Of a stretch of 64,000 nucleotides of DNA, positions 54,791-62,772 are shown one piece after another. The notes beneath the pieces are model-generated. The model was not told where the DNA came from and searched no databases. It was given only the letters and a program-made list of their open reading frames with translations. A program made the translations under genes and the position numbers. This DNA is from Pseudoprimorskyibacter sp. (GTDB lineage Bacteria > Pseudomonadota > Alphaproteobacteria > Rhodobacterales > Rhodobacteraceae): contig JAQXDR010000129.1 in NCBI GenBank assembly GCA_029251265.1, positions 1-64,000 on the forward strand. The letters run 5' to 3'. Within the stretch, counting starts at the first letter, position 1, and every line of letters starts with the position of its first letter.

Positions 54791-55608
54791 CCAAAGGCTC
54801 TTTCGAACAGGGGTGGCGCGCTCATCACTTGCAGCCCACCGGAGACAGGTAGAACAGCACCTGTCAGGTAGGCTCCGCCTTGTCCGCAAAGAAATTGCAG
54901 GCATCCTGCGATATCTTCGGGACGGCCCACTCGTCCCAAAGGCACACCACTGCCAACTTTGTCGCGCTTTGTGGCGTCGCCGGTGGCAAAGGCCGTCATG
55001 TTTGACACAAACGGACCTGGAGCAATAGCATTCACCGTCACCCGCTTGGGTGCCAACTCTTTTGCAAGGATTTCGGTAAGGTGATGAACCGCCGCCTTTG
55101 ACGCAGAATAGCTGTAAGCGCCATCGCCGATGGGGGCGTCGCCCATGACAGATCCGACGTTGACCACCCGTGCAGGATCTGCGTCGGTTGCGCTGGCGAT
55201 CAACATTGGCAACAGGGATTGGGTCAAATGAAACAGTCCGGCCACATTCAGCGACATCACCTTTTCCCAAGCCTCATGGGGAAAGGTACCAAGCGGTTCG
55301 CCCCAACTACGCCCCGCATTGTTCATCAGAATATGCAGGGTATCGCTGCGCCCCTGAACTTCTGCTGTTAACGCCGCAACGCCCTCTGCCGATCCGACAT
55401 CGCCGTGGAAACCTTCGGCTTGGCCGGATAAACCCAGTGCGTTCAACTCGGTGGCGGCGGTTTCACAGGCCTCGCCCTTTCGAGAGGCGATCAGCACCCG
55501 CGCGCCCGCTGCCATCAGCCCTTCGGCGGCCATTCGGCCCACACCGGTTGCGCCTCCTGTCACAAGTGCGGTCTTTCCGTCTAGGCGAAACAGGTTTTCG
55601 GGTGTCAT
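54787..55608 (-). CDS. Short-chain dehydrogenase/reductase
   Basis: A 273-residue SDR: ALVTGGATGVGRMAAEGL, VLIASRKGEAC (Arg-Lys after strand 2 favours NADP), NNAGRSWGEPLGTF and GDGAYSYSASKAAVHHL with the catalytic Tyr and Lys. It may reduce an oxoacyl group, as LvaD does with levulinyl-CoA; this is inference from the cluster. It is 12 bases after the phosphatase gene and is coupled to the MaoC gene. Confidence 0.9.
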   Translation of the reverse strand: MTPENLFRLDGKTALVTGGATGVGRMAAEGLMAAGARVLIASRKGEACETAATELNALGLSGQAEGFHGDVGSAEGVAALTAEVQGRSDTLHILMNNAGRSWGEPLGTFPHEAWEKVMSLNVAGLFHLTQSLLPMLIASATDADPARVVNVGSVMGDAPIGDGAYSYSASKAAVHHLTEILAKELAPKRVTVNAIAPGPFVSNMTAFATGDATKRDKVGSGVPLGRVGRPEDIAGCLQFLCGQGGAYLTGAVLPVSGGLQVMSAPPLFERAFG

Positions 55609-55620
55609 TGGTGGGGTTCC

Positions 55621-56286
55621 TTAAACAAGATGGTCAGGCAAGTGATTGGTATCATTAAATCCACGCACCTGCATGTAATCCGGGGTTATGATCAAGCGGC
55701 TGATTGAGGCATTGGCAGCCCCCATAAACGCAAAGGTCATAGATTTTGTGGCGAGTGACAAAGCAGTGGCAATGATGCCGCCATGTACAAAGCAGGCTAC
55801 TTGCTGATCTGGATGGGCTTGGGCGACGCGCCGCAATCCGCGTTCGACGCGCTGGTTGACCTGTGCGGTGGTCTCTGCGCCGGGGATATGACCCCATTCA
55901 CCATCATAAAGCGCCTTTAGAAATACCGGATCGCGTTCTGCGGCTTTCTGACGGTATAAACCGCCATCCCATTCCCCCAGACACACCTCGCGCAGATCAG
56001 CCTCGATTATGGGCGTCATGCCTTTACGAGCGGCCAAAGGGGCCGCGGTTTGATGGGTCCGCCGCAGCGTGGTTACATAAAGCGCGGCCAGTGGTGCATC
56101 GGCCAAACGATCTGCCAAGGCCCGTGCCTGAGCCTCGCCATCGGGGTGCAGGGCTGGATCACCGTGACCATCTTTCATCGGAAAGGGTTTGCCCATCACG
56201 GCAGGTTCGCTTTCCCCGTGACGGATAAGTAGCAGATCCGCCGCCCCGCGAGGTGGGCGAAACCGGGATTGTCGATATTCGGTCAT
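55621..56286 (-). CDS. Histidine phosphatase superfamily protein
   Basis: A 221-residue phosphoglycerate-mutase-like protein with the phosphohistidine motif DLLLIRHGESEP, the second basic site in LYVTTLRRTHQTAAPLA, the acidic EADLREVCLGEWDGG and CFVHGGIIATAL. It overlaps the ligase gene by four bases. A phosphatase inside a cluster that also encodes an acyl-CoA kinase is notable: it might remove a wrongly placed phosphate, but its substrate is unknown. Confidence 0.88.
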   Translation of the reverse strand: MTEYRQSRFRPPRGAADLLLIRHGESEPAVMGKPFPMKDGHGDPALHPDGEAQARALADRLADAPLAALYVTTLRRTHQTAAPLAARKGMTPIIEADLREVCLGEWDGGLYRQKAAERDPVFLKALYDGEWGHIPGAETTAQVNQRVERGLRRVAQAHPDQQVACFVHGGIIATALSLATKSMTFAFMGAANASISRLIITPDYMQVRGFNDTNHLPDHLV

Positions 56287-57917
56287 GTGCGCAAATCCGG
56301 CAGCACATAGTCGGCAAACCGTTCACGCAGGGTCATCTTGCTGACTTTGCCCGTTGCGGTCAGAGGCAGCGCATCGATTGTCACGACATCGTCCGGCATC
56401 TGGTATTTGGCAAGATCGCGTCGCAAATGATCCAGCACAGGGGCGGGATCAAAGCTGTCTGCATCAGCAGGAACCACGACCAACAGCGGGCGTTCATCCC
56501 ACTTGGGATGGGCAATTGCGATGACTGCGCAATTTGCGACTGATGGATGGGCCATGGCCATGTTTTCGACGTCGATGGAACTGATCCATTCGCCGCCCGA
56601 CTTGATCAGGTCTTTGGCGCGATCTGTGATTTGTAAAAATCCATCTGGCGAAATGGCTGCAACATCGCCGGTGCCAAACCAGCCTTCGCCATCTATCGCC
56701 GCGGCACTTGCCTCGGGGTTTTCGAAATAGCCACTGATGATGGCATTTCCCCGAACGAACAGCTCGCCTGTGCTTTTACCGTCATGCGGCAAAGCGGTCC
56801 CCTGATCATCCACGATTTTAAGGTCAACGCCGAAAATACGCCGGCCTTGCCGCATCTTAAGATCAAGACGATCCTCAAGTGGAAGATTACTGAGCGGTGC
56901 GTCCAGATTGCCCTGTGTTCCGATTGGGGACATCTCTGTCATCCCCCAAGCGTGGCAGACATTTGTGCCCAGATCTTCGAATTGTGCAATCATTGACCGC
57001 GGGGCTGCTGATCCGCCGATGATCACCTCGTTAAAGTTGTGGGGGCGACGACCTTTTGCCTGAATCTCGGCCAAGAGCCCCAACCAAACGGTTGGGACGC
57101 CCCATGCAGACGAGACAGCTTCGTTTTCCATCAATTCCCAGATGCTGGCGCCATCCAGTTTGGGGCCCGGAAAGACGATAGAGGCACCGGTCATGGGCGC
57201 GCCGTAGGGCAGGCCCCAGGCGTTGACATGGAACAATGGCACAACGGGCAGGATCCGCGCGCCACATCGCAACGAATTTTGGAATGAAATCCCTCCCATC
57301 ATCGCGTGCAAGACCGTGGACCGGTGCGAATAAAGCGCACCCTTCGGATTGCCCGTGGTGCCGGATGTATAGCACAGTGACGAGGCCGTGTTCTCATCCA
57401 GCTCTGGCCATACGATCTCCTTATCCGCCGCATCCATGAGGTCTTCGTAACACAAAAGATCAAGCGCACTGTCGGGCATGTGAGCAGCATCTGTCATGAC
57501 GACAAAGCGCATCCCTTTTGGCAGCTTGTCGACCAAGGCTTCGACGATGGGCACAAAGGTAAGATCCAAAAATAGAACTTTATCGTCAGCGTGATGAGTA
57601 ATGTAGATCAACTGGTCCGGTGAAAGACGTGGGTTCAAAGTGTGGCATACCGCACCGATGCCCGAGATCGCGTAATAGAGTTCAAAATGCCGGTAGCCGT
57701 TCCATGCCATTGTCGCGATACGATCACCAAGACCCAGCCCCAACCCCTGCAGAACCTGACCCAAACGACATACGCGGGTGTATGTTTCGCGGTATGTTTG
57801 CCGGTGAATATCGCCTTCGACTGTTGCCGAAACGATTTCGGCATCGCCGTGGGTGTCCCGGGCAAATTTCAGGATGTCCATAATGGACAACGGTCGATGC
57901 ATCATCTTTCCCTGCAT
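56283..57917 (-). CDS. AMP-dependent fatty-acid-CoA ligase
   Basis: A 544-residue ANL-family enzyme. [20 protein letters not shown] binds [18 protein letters not shown] and [22 protein letters not shown] are the hinge motifs, and [16 protein letters not shown] ends with the catalytic Lys region. It would activate a medium- or long-chain acid to acyl-CoA as the entry step of the cluster (compare LvaE). ATG 57917 has AAAGGA five bases before it. A 102-base gap separates it from the thioesterase gene, possibly holding a promoter. Confidence 0.93.
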   Translation of the reverse strand: MQGKMMHRPLSIMDILKFARDTHGDAEIVSATVEGDIHRQTYRETYTRVCRLGQVLQGLGLGLGDRIATMAWNGYRHFELYYAISGIGAVCHTLNPRLSPDQLIYITHHADDKVLFLDLTFVPIVEALVDKLPKGMRFVVMTDAAHMPDSALDLLCYEDLMDAADKEIVWPELDENTASSLCYTSGTTGNPKGALYSHRSTVLHAMMGGISFQNSLRCGARILPVVPLFHVNAWGLPYGAPMTGASIVFPGPKLDGASIWELMENEAVSSAWGVPTVWLGLLAEIQAKGRRPHNFNEVIIGGSAAPRSMIAQFEDLGTNVCHAWGMTEMSPIGTQGNLDAPLSNLPLEDRLDLKMRQGRRIFGVDLKIVDDQGTALPHDGKSTGELFVRGNAIISGYFENPEASAAAIDGEGWFGTGDVAAISPDGFLQITDRAKDLIKSGGEWISSIDVENMAMAHPSVANCAVIAIAHPKWDERPLLVVVPADADSFDPAPVLDHLRRDLAKYQMPDDVVTIDALPLTATGKVSKMTLRERFADYVLPDLRT

Positions 57918-58019
57918 GGTGATCCTTTCTACATGTCATGCCAAACGGGGACCCGCACGGCGCTGTCTCTATATTAGGTGTCTTGCGCTACGGTGAGGAA
58001 TATCAGGCCGCAATTCAAG

Positions 58020-58475
58020 TTATTTAGGGGATACGACTGTCTGTCTGACAAGCGCGCTAAGGCAATTGCGCAACGCCCCCGCGATTGGGACAGGACGACG
58101 ATGATTGCGCCCGACCAGAACATGTGTGAACGATCCTTGCGCCACCGCGTCATCGCCTGTTGGGCCAAAAATACCGATGTCATACCGGACCGAGCTAGTG
58201 CCTAGGTGGCCTACCTTCAAGCCCACACAGGCGGGACCCGGAAAACGCAGCTCGGTGAAATAATCGCACTGCGATGCAACCACCAAAAAGATTGCTTCCG
58301 ATTGGGAGGGATCCAAAACGCCCTCTTGGACCAGATAACCGTTCACTGCCGTATCCATAAGCCGATAGTGCACGGCGTTGTTGACGTGGCCATAAACGTC
58401 GGTGTCATCCCACCGTAGGGCAAAACTGTCGACGCGCGCATAATCGCCACGCATCGACGGGGTGGGTCGCGTCAT
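58020..58475 (-). CDS. Acyl-CoA thioesterase, 4HBT hot-dog family
   Basis: A 151-residue protein with LRWDDTDVYGHVNNAVHYRL, the catalytic Asp motif of 4-hydroxybenzoyl-CoA-thioesterase-like enzymes, then LVVASQCDYFTELRFPG and VRYDIGIFG. It hydrolyses acyl-CoA; chain preference unknown. Its ATG overlaps the stop of the upstream reductase gene (ATGA), so both are made from one transcript. Confidence 0.88.
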   Translation of the reverse strand: MTRPTPSMRGDYARVDSFALRWDDTDVYGHVNNAVHYRLMDTAVNGYLVQEGVLDPSQSEAIFLVVASQCDYFTELRFPGPACVGLKVGHLGTSSVRYDIGIFGPTGDDAVAQGSFTHVLVGRNHRRPVPIAGALRNCLSALVRQTVVSPK

Positions 58476-59503
58476 GTCGGGTCGGCGCCAACGCGCACCA
58501 GCTGCTTGCCAAAGTTACCACCTTCCAGCAGGTTCAGAAACGCTTGTGGTGCGTTTTCAAGCCCATCTGTCACGTCCTCTTTGTAGGTCACATCACCTTT
58601 GGCGACCAAAGGAGCGACCTCTTTGCGGAACGCGCCATAGGTATCCCAATGATCAAAGATGATATATCCGCGCACTCGTAACCGGCTGACAAGGATTTTG
58701 CGCATGACCGCGGGCGTGATCAGGCCCTGATCAAGGTTTTGACCGGAATACCATGCAATCAGACCACACACGGCAATCCGTCCAAAAGTGTTCATCAGGG
58801 GCAGAACAGCGGCCTGCGTTTTTCCACCGACGTTTTCGAAATAGCAGTCCACACCATCCGGAGCTTCGGCTGCGATTGCGGCTCTCAGATCCTTGGCGTC
58901 GCCTGATCGGTGGTCCACGCAGGCGTCAAACCCCAACGTGTCAACGGCGTGCGCACATTTGTCGGCCCCCCCCGCGACGCCAATGGTGCGCAACCCTTTC
59001 AGCCGCGCCAGTTGACCCACAAGCGATCCGACCGCCCCGGTTGCTGCACTGACGACAATCGTTTCACCCGGTTGCGCCTCGAGGATCGTGTTCAGCCCGA
59101 TCCATGCGGTATGGCCCGGCATGCCAAGCACACCCAAAGCGGTCGAGATCGGAACCTCGTCACCTGTAATGGCCAGAACCCCTTCGCCATCGCTGATTGC
59201 ATGATCGGCCCAGCCAAAGGCGCCGACAACAATCGTACCGACAGCAAAGCGGGCATTGCGGCTCGCGATGACCTCACCTACAGCGCCGGCTGTCATGGTT
59301 TCGTCTACCTTGACGGGGTCTGCGTAAGATGGACCATCGTCCATGCGTCCGCGCATATAGGGGTCCAGGGACAGCCAGATGGTCCGAACAAGAAACTGTC
59401 CATCACCCAAATCTGGGACAGGGGTGTCCTCGAGGCGAAAGTTTTCAAGCGTCGCTTTGCCTTTTGGCCGATTGGCCAGAACAACCCGGCGATAAGTGGT
59501 CAT
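58472..59503 (-). CDS. NADP-dependent medium-chain reductase, alkenal/enone reductase type
   Basis: A 343-residue zinc-free MDR enzyme: WLSLDPYMRGRM, GVLGMPGHTAWIGL, VVSAATGAVGSLVGQLARLK and YFENVGGKTQAAVLPLMNTF, the signature of the prostaglandin reductase/leukotriene B4 dehydrogenase/CurA group. These reduce the double bond of 2-alkenals and enones, including 4-hydroxy-alkenals. ATG 59503 follows GGGAGG at eight bases. It is the first gene of the leftward acyl-CoA cluster. Confidence 0.92.
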   Translation of the reverse strand: MTTYRRVVLANRPKGKATLENFRLEDTPVPDLGDGQFLVRTIWLSLDPYMRGRMDDGPSYADPVKVDETMTAGAVGEVIASRNARFAVGTIVVGAFGWADHAISDGEGVLAITGDEVPISTALGVLGMPGHTAWIGLNTILEAQPGETIVVSAATGAVGSLVGQLARLKGLRTIGVAGGADKCAHAVDTLGFDACVDHRSGDAKDLRAAIAAEAPDGVDCYFENVGGKTQAAVLPLMNTFGRIAVCGLIAWYSGQNLDQGLITPAVMRKILVSRLRVRGYIIFDHWDTYGAFRKEVAPLVAKGDVTYKEDVTDGLENAPQAFLNLLEGGNFGKQLVRVGADPT

Positions 59504-59654
59504 GGTAATGCCTCCCAAATACAGTTGCGCCACTATTGGCTTTGCAAACGGGGGATGCAAAGGACATTTGCAACGACGCCACGTCTTTTCGTCGTCTTGT
59601 TAAGATTTTCGGTAAAGATTTGGAGCACTCTGCCGGGCTGTCGCAGGTGCAGCG

Positions 59655-59691
59655 GCGCCGCAACCTCCAGCTGATCTGGACGTTGCGGCGC
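59655..59691 (-). terminator. Strong hairpin after the second RTX gene
   Basis: GCGCCGCAAC (59655-59664) pairs with GTTGCGGCGC (59682-59691), and inside it, after one C-C mismatch on the plus strand (G-G on the minus), TCCAG pairs with CTGGA around a 5-base loop. It lies about 45 bases past the leftward RTX stop and before the promoter of the acyl-CoA cluster. No U-run. Confidence 0.65.
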
Positions 59692-59737
59692 GGGCTCCTT
59701 GATCCCCCAAGGTGCAACGGGTCACGTGAATTGCAAG

Positions 59738-61627
59738 TTACACGTAGATACTGTCAACGAGTGGATCGCTGATGCCTAACGAATAGCCATCGGTCAGCGC
59801 GGTAAGTAGGGTTGCACTGTCGATCCCGTCAAAGCGGACCGAATTGGCATAGCTCTCCAAAAGTCCGGAATCGGCCCCCTCCATCAAGCGGCTGGCCAGC
59901 AAGGCGTCACCTGCATCGGTGAAAATCCTGATTTTTTCCAACTCGGCCGTATCGATGGCAAGGATGTCCTCAGCGGCATCAAAATCGGTTATGACGCAAT
60001 GGCCCACCTTCGTATGGTCCAGCCGCAAATAAAAGGTATCGGCGCCCACACCACCGGTCAGAGTGTTGTCGCCTTTGTCAGACCATAAAAAGTCGTCACC
60101 TTCACCACCGAGCAAGGTGTCGTCACCTCTGTTGGCCACAAGAATATCGTTGCCAAGCTCACCCTTGATCATGTCGTTGCCATGACCGCCGTGCAAATAA
60201 TCGGCGTCGTCACCCCCTTCGATGACGTCATCGCCTTTGCCGCCCCAAAGTTGGTCATTGCCACCCAGACCGATCAGCGTGTCCTGTCCGGAACTGCCCC
60301 AAGCGGTGTCCTGTCCGGAACTGGCCCAGATGTAATCATTACCGCTGCCGCCCGAGATTTCATCGTCGCCTGTGCTGGCATTAATTGTGTCGTTGCCAGA
60401 TCCGCCGGCTATGACATCGTTGCCGGTACCGCCTTCGAGTTGGTCAGACCCGTTGCCACCGTATACTGTGTCTTCGCCGTTCGAGCCATACAGCGTATCG
60501 TTGCCACCGCCGCCGGCAATAAAATCGTTATCCTCTCCGCCATAAACCGTATCATGGCCCGTGCCACCGAACAGACGGTCGTTTCCGTTCGATCCATATA
60601 TCAGGTCCTGGCCGGCCCCACCGGTCAGTTTGTCGTCCCCGTCAAATCCATAAACGGTGTCGTCGTTGTTTCCACCGTGCATTGTGTCGTTTCCGGATCC
60701 ACCGCGGAGCGTGTCATATCCCGCACCGCCGGTCACTTTGTTCAAGCCATCGCCCGCATAAATCAAGTCGCTTCCATCACCGCCATCTATGCGATCTGAT
60801 CCGTTGCCGGCCCGAAGGGTGTCGTTACCCTGACCGCCTGTTATGCGGTTATTGCCATTGCCCACATCAATGTCGTCAACACCATCGCCACCGTCGGCTC
60901 TGTCATTACCATCACCTGCGCGGATCGTGTCATTGCCGATGCCACCTGCAAGACGATTTTTACCCTCACCGGCGTCGATCAGATCATTACCGTCGCCTCC
61001 AGCGATCCAGTCATTTCCGGATCCTGCCGTCACTGTGTCGTGACCGGTGCCGCCGGTCAGCCTGTTGTTGCCATCACCCCCGTGCACAGTATCGTCACCG
61101 TCGCCGCCGTTAGACCAATCATCACCGTCACCGCTGGTGACAAGGTCATTTCCGTAGCCACCATTCAGTCTGTTTGTCCCGCTGCCACCGTCTACGATGT
61201 CGTTCCCGTCTCCGCCGTTTAACCAGTCATCACCTTGGCCACCGATGATGGTGTCCGTGCCGTTCCCGCCATCACCACGATCGTTGCCATCACCACCAAT
61301 TAGGGAATCGTCGCCTTCGGAACCGATGACGTGGTCGTCGCCCGCGCCGCCATGGATTGTATCGTTACCATCAAAGCCACTGATTTTGTCGTCGCCTGAG
61401 CCGCCCTGTGCCTGGTCATTCCCAATGCCCAAGTTGATTATATTGGTACCGCTGGTTGCGATGACTGTATCATTCCCTTCGGAGGTCGAGATGAAATCAT
61501 CACCATCGCCGGATGAGATATAGTCTGCGCCCGCAAGGCTGCGGATGACGTCCCGGATTGCCGTGCCAATAATAGTGTCGGCGCCATCAGTGCCTGTGAA
61601 TAGATTTTTCTCAACCGTATCCGTCAT
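59738..61627 (-). CDS. RTX-type calcium-binding repeat protein, large beta-roll
   Basis: A 629-residue acidic protein almost wholly made of GGxGNDxLxGG-type nonapeptides from about residue 35 to 560, longer and more regular than in the RTX protein at 8.9 kb. The end (GADTFYLRLDHT, ITDFDAAEDILAIDT) is the usual C-terminal cap of RTX proteins exported by type I systems. There is no signal peptide and no catalytic domain. The frame is open to 61846, but ATG 61627, with GGAGG ten bases ahead, opens the protein-like part (MTDTVEKNLFTGTDGADTI). Repetition is strong at DNA level too. Confidence 0.9.
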   Translation of the reverse strand: MTDTVEKNLFTGTDGADTIIGTAIRDVIRSLAGADYISSGDGDDFISTSEGNDTVIATSGTNIINLGIGNDQAQGGSGDDKISGFDGNDTIHGGAGDDHVIGSEGDDSLIGGDGNDRGDGGNGTDTIIGGQGDDWLNGGDGNDIVDGGSGTNRLNGGYGNDLVTSGDGDDWSNGGDGDDTVHGGDGNNRLTGGTGHDTVTAGSGNDWIAGGDGNDLIDAGEGKNRLAGGIGNDTIRAGDGNDRADGGDGVDDIDVGNGNNRITGGQGNDTLRAGNGSDRIDGGDGSDLIYAGDGLNKVTGGAGYDTLRGGSGNDTMHGGNNDDTVYGFDGDDKLTGGAGQDLIYGSNGNDRLFGGTGHDTVYGGEDNDFIAGGGGNDTLYGSNGEDTVYGGNGSDQLEGGTGNDVIAGGSGNDTINASTGDDEISGGSGNDYIWASSGQDTAWGSSGQDTLIGLGGNDQLWGGKGDDVIEGGDDADYLHGGHGNDMIKGELGNDILVANRGDDTLLGGEGDDFLWSDKGDNTLTGGVGADTFYLRLDHTKVGHCVITDFDAAEDILAIDTAELEKIRIFTDAGDALLASRLMEGADSGLLESYANSVRFDGIDSATLLTALTDGYSLGISDPLVDSIYV

Positions 61628-62045
61628 AACGTATGCTCCTCCACATGGAACAGCGTATCTGCCATCAGGAGGATCGTCCCTAGCTTCGTACGCGACAGTA
61701 ATATGGCAAGGAATTCTGTCTGAACTCAGACAATTTAGAGAAATTAGCAGAAAATTTGCGGCATCTTCATGGCATTTGACCTTCTCGGACCGGGCCTGTT
61801 GGTAGAATATTTTGACGCAGGTTCGTTGCCAAGATCCAGCTGACACATGGGTATCTAAAAGATCTTTAAATTTCGAGCATTGGTTTTATGCTAAGGCCGT
61901 TATCGGACATCTTTATGAAATACCCGGAATTCAACCCTGTGTTCTGAATCCGCAGGCGAACGGTTGGCGACGCTGCTCGGGGTTTGGATGATCCCTAGGC
62001 AGTCTAACAATAGTTTGACGCTCGGACATAATGAACCAATAGCAT
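61628..62045. other. Intergenic region upstream of the second RTX gene
   Basis: About 420 bases with no gene I can support. It must hold the RTX promoter. Open stretches on the minus strand (61628-61846, 61900-62094) have no protein-like features. Confidence 0.45.
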
Positions 62046-62387
62046 GTGGCCTTGATCGTATCTTTGCAAAGCGCGTCTGGCCCGTCTGCGTCATTTGATC
62101 AGAAACTGCATGAATGCTTTGTGACAGATTGCGACGAATCTGGGCAAATCAAGGTAAACTGCACACCAAGCCGACCAATCATTTTTTGGGATTGTTCTGG
62201 TGACCCGAGTGGCAAAAGGGTGCAAATTCGGGTCAATAATACGAAAACCACTTCTTCTGGCTGCACAAACTATCCTTTTGGATACCTGCTGTTGAATCTT
62301 AAAAATTGTTACAAAATAACGAGAAGTGTGTTTGGTAACGAGTTTTTTAGTTTCGTTATGACGAGTGTGGCCAGTTCGGTCGTCTAA
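62046..62387 (+). CDS. Possible small protein of unknown function
   Basis: A 113-codon frame starting with GTG and ending directly at a strong intrinsic terminator, which is the main reason to take it seriously. The product would contain several cysteines (ECFVTDCDESGQIKVNC, IIFWDCSGD, SSGCTNYPFGYLLL, NCYKI). No signal peptide, domain or ribosome-binding site was recognised. The terminator could instead belong to a non-coding RNA, in which case the frame is chance. Confidence 0.3.
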   Translation: MALIVSLQSASGPSASFDQKLHECFVTDCDESGQIKVNCTPSRPIIFWDCSGDPSGKRVQIRVNNTKTTSSGCTNYPFGYLLLNLKNCYKITRSVFGNEFFSFVMTSVASSVV

Positions 62388-62425
62388 CGTGGTGGTTCCC
62401 TTGGAACTGCCACGTTTGTGTTTTT
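62387..62425 (+). terminator. Intrinsic terminator, 13-bp stem with U-rich tail
   Basis: ACGTGGTGGTTCC and GGAACTGCCACGT pair along their whole length (two G-U pairs) around a CTT loop, 62387-62415, followed by TTGTGTTTTT. This is the best intrinsic terminator in the window. Its stem begins at the last base of the stop codon of the small frame before it. Confidence 0.8.
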
Positions 62426-62772
62426 GGGTATTCGGTCTATTGCGTCAGAAAAAAATTTTACAACTCGTAACTGCATTTTCAATCATCATGGCCGGATAGG
62501 TCATTATCCCTGCTGCCCGACGCGCTTGACCCGTCTTTTTCGCGCGTGCGTCAAGTCGGCTTTGACCAATCCACCAAAAATTTGTCAGCACCCATGCAGC
62601 TTTTTTTAAAAGCAGCAACGCTGGATCAAGGTGTCTTTCAATCTGATGACGTTGTTAGAAAAGCTCAAAAACTGGGCGACCTGTACTCTGTCACCAACAA
62701 ATAGAGGATCGTATGTTTCCTTACTAAGTGATTGCGACCGGTATCGGAAATCATGCCAATTCTTGATGCAAC
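62426..62772. other. Region with an orphan C-terminal-like reading frame (possible gene remnant)
   Basis: A rightward frame is open from 62471 to the TAG at 62702-62704. Its last part reads MQLFLKAATLDQGVFQSDDV and then VRKAQKLGDLYSVTNK, which looks like real protein, yet the only ATG (62594) would give 36 residues. It may be the tail of a gene whose front is lost. No family recognised. The remaining bases show nothing. Confidence 0.3.

Noticed and set aside
54791-55270. Extended 312-residue version of the MaoC protein
   Set aside because: The extension lies wholly within the upstream SDR gene in another frame; the ATG overlapping its stop is the natural start.
60182-61523. Long rightward open frames opposite the second RTX gene
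   Set aside because: They are low-complexity reflections of the RTX repeat DNA on the other strand.
59738-61627. CRISPR-like repeated DNA
   Set aside because: The repeats encode RTX nonapeptides in one frame, with no constant repeat and unique spacer structure.
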